This document shows, piece by piece, positions 59,390 through 64,000 of a stretch of DNA of 64,000 bases; positions within the stretch are counted from its first letter, which is position 1; every line of letters starts with the position of its first letter. Source of the DNA: Chelonoidis abingdonii. Taxonomy: Eukaryota; Chordata; Testudines; Testudinidae. The notes below the pieces were generated by a model, which ran no database searches, was not told the origin of the DNA, and worked only from the letters and a program-made list of their open reading frames with translations. A program made the position numbers and the translations under genes. The stretch is from NCBI RefSeq assembly GCF_003597395.2, contig NC_133771.1, positions 64,108,810 to 64,172,809 on the forward strand, read 5' to 3'.

Positions 59390-60308
59390 ATGCAGGAAAA
59401 GATCCAGCAAGGAAACTGGTGCTCCATCCTCAAGCGCACCTTCAAAAGTTTTATTTGGACCCCGCCGGTGGCTTTGTGGGGCCCTGATTCTGGCCTCCTT
59501 GAAGACCAGATTGTCTCTTGTGGTTACCACTACCACGTCTTCTAGTGAAGTGTTGCTGCAGCTGAGGGTTAGGGTAGGTGCGCTGAGGCTGAGGCTGGAG
59601 AGGTCTGTGCTGAGTCACCAGAGTATGCATACCCAGTGAGCCCATGACGGCCCGGTTGTCCTTCAGGCTCTGAAGCCTGGGGTCCATTTTATCAGAGAAC
59701 AGCCCTTGGCCATCGAAAGGCAAATCCTGGATAGTCTGTTGCAGTTCTGGCAGAAGGCCGGACACCTGCAGCCGTGAGATGCAGCGCATGGCCATGCCCG
59801 AGGCTAGAGTTCTGGCCACCAAGTCAGCCGCATCTAAAAATGCCTGCAGGGATGTCCTTGCCACTTTCTTGCCTTCCTCAAGCAAAGCCGCAAACTCTTG
59901 CCTGGACTCCTGGGAGACCAACTCTTTGAATTGCCCCATCGAGGTCCAGGTATTATAGGTATAACGGCTCAAGAGAACTTGCTGGTTAGCTACCCTGAGC
60001 AGTAGGCCACCAGCTGAATAAATCTTGCGCCCGAATAAGTCCAGGCGCCTGGCCTCCCTGGATTTGGGAGCGGGCGCTTGCTGGCCATGTTGCTCCCTCT
60101 CATTCACCGACTGCACCACCAGAGAGCAAGGGTGAGGAGGAACATAGAGATATTCGTAGCCCTTAGATGGCACCATATATTTCCTCTCCACCCCTCTGGC
60201 CATGGGAGGAATAGATGCTGGGGACTGCCAGATTGTATCAGCATTGGTCTGGATGGTCCTAATGAAAGGCAGGGCGACATGCGTCTTTTCAAGGCATGCA
60301 ACCTCCAA
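59390..60308 (-). pseudogene. DIRS B ORF1 (gag-like), 5'-truncated
   Basis: A 285-codon frame (60308-59451) reads HVALPFIRTIQTNADTIWQS, RGVERKYMVPSKGYEYLYVP then PHPCSLVVQSVNERE, and EEGKKVARTSLQAFLDAADL. The block ERKYMVPSKGYEYLY followed by SLVVQSVNER is the conserved capsid-like core of DIRS ORF1; copy A has ECKYLYTHPAPNSLVVKSV. The upstream zinc-knuckle part is missing because the element is truncated at 60320. The frame runs open into the Arg/Gln-rich C-terminus. Confidence 0.88.
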
Positions 60309-60320
60309 ATGTCATTGGCG

Positions 60321-62011
60321 TGATTGTTTTCAGGCCAGTATGTAGTGTTCTTCTTGTGTTGACTGTGACCTGCTGTAGTTAAAATGTTTTTCATAGGGAG
60401 GAGCGAAGGAAGGAAAAGAGATTTGAAGCATTAAGGTGATGGGACAGTTATAGTGATGTGGAAGCCTTAATTGAATATTTACACACTTTGACAAACTTTT
60501 TGAACTACAAGTTTAAGTTCTTGACATATAAACTTCCTTGTCTAAGAAATTAAAACACTAATATTAATTTAAAAGCAATGGGTATCTATTTCTAACTCTA
60601 CCTCCAGCTTATTTTTTTTTATTTTACCCCACTAGCTCTATGTGTTTTATTTCAATGTTTTCCTAACACCATTTTAAGTATTCATTTTTTTAAAAAAGGT
60701 TTTGGAATCATAATAAAGAAGTCTTATTCCCCACATACGCATGTGGAAGACAGACAGCATATAAATTGATTCCTCTGAATTAGGATGAATTATAAACGGA
60801 TCCCCCCCAAATATAAAACCGATAAATGAAGATTCCCTGAAGCACCCAAAAGCTCAGTAGGGACCAGTAGCTGCTCCTCCATGAAATGGTGTCACTGGAC
60901 ACAGTGGAACTACAGTTGTGGTCATAGTGCGACTCAGCAGCTTAGGAAGGATTCCATTACCTCAACTCCTATTGAACTCCTTAGAACACAGCTGGGCTAC
61001 TTGGCTGTGCTCAAGGAGGTCTGATTTGTCCCTAAATGCCAAAATGAATGCATATAACAACATTCTGAAGTCTTCCTTTGAGAGTAACGGGTTTGCAGTT
61101 CACAGAAGCATATAATTATCCAAAATAGAGGTAAAAAACACATGAATCAGTAATGCTACAAACAACAAGCACAAGATTTAAGTAGACCTACCATTTACTC
61201 CTAGTAGTCGGAACAGTGTTTAGGCAGTTGGTAAACAGTGATCACATACCTATCATTGATAATTTGTGCTCTCCCATCTTTGTTGTCTTATACTGAAGCT
61301 GTAAGCTCTGTGAGGTAAGAGGTGCCTTTTTGTGTTGTGTGTGTTTCTAGTACCAAGTATTATGGGGCTCCAAACTTTGATTGGGGCCTCTAGGTAATGC
61401 TATAATACAATCAACAACTGGAGTAGATGCTACAGCCATCATCATTATTCTCCAATATAGATCCTTGCCAATTACTTGTTGAAAATTTAATTTATTTCAT
61501 CTAACATAATGTGGCAGCAGTATTTTCAAACTCAAGCATATTATTTAACAATGATCTCTCCCATTCCCCTCCTAAATATACCCAGACTATCTTAAAGCAA
61601 ACAAAGTATCTCTTGGTATTACCTTTCCACATCAATTTAGATTGCATTTCTATTTCCTTCACAACTGATGTTAAATTCACTGTCTAGTTTCCAGGTGCGA
61701 TTCCTCCTTTTGTTTTAAACAGTGGAAGAGTTTTGTTTTGTCCCCTTTCTTTCCAGAAAATCTCCCTTCAATCTAGTAAACTTTTTGAAATAGCTTGGTT
61801 GGGTAGAATTTTTTATTTTCTTATTTCAACTTTATTTAATAGTAATTTTGAGTATCAGCAACCAAATCCTACATTATTAAGCAAACAGTTAAAACTGAAT
61901 ACATTTCCTTAGCACAGTTGTTCTCAGCCTTTTCTGACTGAAGTCCCTTTGTGATGAACTGGCAGATGCATATTTTGTCCATCTTCCAACACGGCTGACA
62001 CCATATAAATT
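60321..62011. other. Intronic stretch between DIRS B and the Penelope-like element
   Basis: This is AT-rich intron with no exon recognised. It holds an ancient dispersed repeat (61265-61430) and, near 61910-61960, TTCTCAGCCTTTTCTGACTG-like sequence that may be the end of another hAT MITE without a matching partner. Confidence 0.6.
61265..61430 (-). repeat. Ancient amniote dispersed repeat, copy 2
   Basis: In reverse complement, ACCTAGAGGCCCCAATCAAA and GGAGCCCCATAATACTTGGT match the family at 30295-30460, as does AGCTTACAGCTTCAGTAT further on. It is strongly diverged. Confidence 0.55.
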
Positions 62012-63655
62012 GTGTGCAGCGTAGCTATAGCCATGTCAGTCCCAGGATATCAGAGAGACAAGGTGGGTGAGGTAGTATCTTTTATTAGATGTCACTTCCT
62101 TATATATCACCATCCTTCACAATGACGGCATAGCTGCCTGCCTAAAATATTTACGAGACAATGGACAACCCTCAGTTATCTACCTCAAACGCACTGTCAA
62201 ACTCATCCATTCCATCCTCACCCATAACAATTTTACATTCAACAACAAATACTTAGTCCAAATCATAGGAATAGCCCTGGGTGCTAGGATGGCTCTCCAA
62301 TATGCCAATCTCTTTTTAAACCACCTTAAAGAATTTCTGGACAAATGCACCATGAAACCAATGATATACTGAGAAACATCAATGATATTTTCATCCTCTG
62401 TACAGATAGCTTAAACTCTCTCACAGATTTCCAACGCAACTTCAACAACCATTACCTGTCCATTTAACTCTCTCTGGAAAACATAAACAAACACACACAC
62501 ACCAACTTCCTGAACATCACAATCAGCTTCAACAATGGATGCCTAGAGCAACTATATATAAAAAACACACAGATCACTACCCCTACCTTCACAGATCCAG
62601 TAATCACCCCAAGAAATCAGTTATCTATAGCCAGGCAATCAGATACCACAGAATATGCTCTGAGAAGAAAGTCTGGGATGTACACCTTAATATACTTAAA
62701 ATCGCCTTCACCAAATAAGGACACTTCACCAGAGAAGTAGATCACACCATGCAACAGGCCAACCGAAAACCCTAAGAGAACCTGCTTCAATACAGATATA
62801 AAACCCCCTCTGACCGCACATCCTAGTTGTTACCTACCTACCACTCCACACAGGAACCCATACTCAGTGGGGAACCCAACTTGAAAGAAATCTTTCCTGA
62901 ACAACATTTCTGGCCTTCAAATAACCCCCCAACCTCTCCAAGCTCATCATCAGAAACAAGCTCCCCAATGACACACCAACTGAACAACAGATGCACTGCC
63001 AGAACAACAGATGCAAAATCTGCAGACATATCTCCACTGCTACACTGATCAATACCCCACACAACACACTTTTCAAAATCTATGGATCCTACACGACTAT
63101 CACAACATATGGTGTACCTCATCCAGTGCATTACATGTCCCAACAACAACTATGTAGGTGAAACCAGGCAATCACTACACTCTCAAATGAATTCACAGAG
63201 GAAAATGATAAAAGACAAAAACACCACATCACCTGTGGGTGAACACTTTTCACAAATCAATCATTCTATGGCTGACCTATCAGTCCTCATCATCAAAGGA
63301 AACCTGCAGAACACTTTCAAAATACGAGCTTGGGAGCTTAAATTCATTACTTTGCTAAACACTAAAAATCATGGACTGAATACAGACACTGGATGTGTGG
63401 CTTATTACAACACTCAGGCTTAACCTACCTTTTCTGTCCAATGACTGCAGAGGTGTTAACGGACTATTACCTTGAACTGTCCTTTACAATATGTGCTAAC
63501 TACTGTACACATACTAAACAATCTGTTCCACCTTGGATTTTGCTATCATGCTGGGAGTACATTTCCTAGCCCTGAAGAAGTGCTCTGTGCAAGTCAAAAG
63601 CTTGTCTCTCTCACTAACAGAAGTTGGTCCAATAAAAGATATTAACTCACTCACC
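62012..63655 (+). mobile_element. Penelope-like element with inverted end repeats
   Basis: On the plus strand the RT-like segment reads NDGIAACLKYLRDNGQPSVI, then IIGIALGARMALQYANLFL and RNINDIFILCTDSLNSL, followed by a GIY-YIG domain (63082-63420). In intact Penelope RTs the catalytic box is (Y/F)xDD; here it is N-I-N-D. The 5' side (62050-62095, GACAAGGTGGGTGAGGTAGT then ATCTTTTATTAG) is the inverse of the 3' end (AATAAAAGATATTAACTCAC and CTCACCTT, 63630-63655), i.e. inverted pseudo-LTRs. The ORF has several stops. Confidence 0.82.
63082..63420 (+). pseudogene. GIY-YIG endonuclease of the Penelope-like element
   Basis: An open stretch of 113 codons reads QHMVYLIQCITCPNNNYVGE then TRQSLHSQMNSQRKMI, VGEHFSQINHSMADLSVLII and RAWELKFITLLNTKNHGLN. 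VYLIQC and YVGET are the two GIY-YIG halves with the interposed C-x2-C. The usual Arg after SLH appears as Gln (S-Q-M-N), a probable loss. AWELKFI... LNTKNHGLN is the typical C-terminal helix. Confidence 0.87.
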
Positions 63656-64000
63656 TTTTCTCTCATATAAATTGGTAGTTATATTTTCTCATTATCCATT
63701 TCAGTCTTTTCTCTTTCTTCTCTTGTTTTTTCTCCTATTTGTTTTTTGGCTTAAACTCTGTTTTGCTTTCTTGGTCCATCTCCCCTGACAACTCCTTCCT
63801 CTTCATTTCCCTAACTACCTGAAAGCTGCCTGCCCTGGAGCAGTGTCCATTTCTAGTTTCATAGGACTAAGTTGCATGGGTGTGTGTGTGTGTGTTTCTC
63901 ACCCCTATGGGTGGTATGTGTCTTCCTCAACCTCGGGTCCTCTACCAGAGGCCTGGGAGTTTGAGGGTTCTGCGCAGTATCTTAGCTGTTCCTAGCACTG
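63656..64000. other. Intronic end of window
   Basis: AT- and pyrimidine-rich sequence with a short GT repeat near 63881-63895. Beyond 63830 it becomes more GC-rich (CCTCTACCAGAGGCCTGGGA) without a recognisable family. Confidence 0.6.

Larger units (their letters stand above)
56296..60320 (-). mobile_element. DIRS retrotransposon B, 5'-truncated with internal deletion
   Basis: The left terminal block (56296-56650) has the same inverted/direct arrangement as in copy A: TTTGTAACTGTTGTTCTTAG at 56315 against AACAACAGTTACAAAGG at 56573. The genes run on the minus strand: ORF1 (60308-59390), RT/RNase H (58996-57658), recombinase (57665-56661). ORF1 is cut at about 60320, so the right terminal repeat is absent. 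A hairpin-chain MITE lies at 59084-59377 between ORF1 and RT. Confidence 0.87.

Overview
The window is nuclear DNA from an amniote, most likely a turtle. It is AT-rich, intron-dominated and packed with decayed mobile elements. The repeat community includes CR1 LINEs, a tRNA-derived SINE with a CR1-like tail, several DIRS retrotransposons, Penelope-like elements, PIF/Harbinger and hAT transposons with their MITEs, and an old MIR. That mix is what turtle genomes carry. The turtle assignment rests on repeat content and was not checked by database search.

The only host gene I can support is PHIP, on the minus strand. Eight internal exons (45470-45236, 26468-26349, 11610-11503, 10562-10438, 9825-9743, 4947-4836, 4600-4539, 2764-2609) join without a stop or phase conflict into 1,001 coding bases. 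They encode the basic linker after the WD40 region, the whole cryptic Tudor module that reads methylated H3K4, and the first part of bromodomain 1. PHIP is preferred over BRWD1 and BRWD3 because of stretches such as [14 protein letters not shown] and [12 protein letters not shown]. Neither end of the gene is in the window.

Layout: 1-11.6 kb holds six compactly spaced exons with small hAT MITEs, one CR1, one LTR-like repeat and one Penelope fragment between them. 11.6-26.3 kb is one intron with an LTR-like repeat, hAT elements, a MIR, a SINE, a PIF/Harbinger transposon and a long CR1. 26.5-45.2 kb is an 18.8 kb intron carrying two DIRS elements, one split by a BED-finger hAT transposon and the other retaining terminal repeats. 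45.5-64 kb is the start of another intron with nested CR1, SINE, PIF/Harbinger and Penelope insertions, two more DIRS copies and a Penelope-like element.

All transposon genes I examined are broken by stops, frameshifts, deletions or nested insertions. The most noteworthy structures are: four DIRS copies all in the host gene's orientation; a pair of CpG-rich MITEs built from a chain of hairpins; a Penelope-derived inverted-arm unit with a 12-bp target duplication; and a 30-bp segment shared between the RT and gag regions of one DIRS copy.
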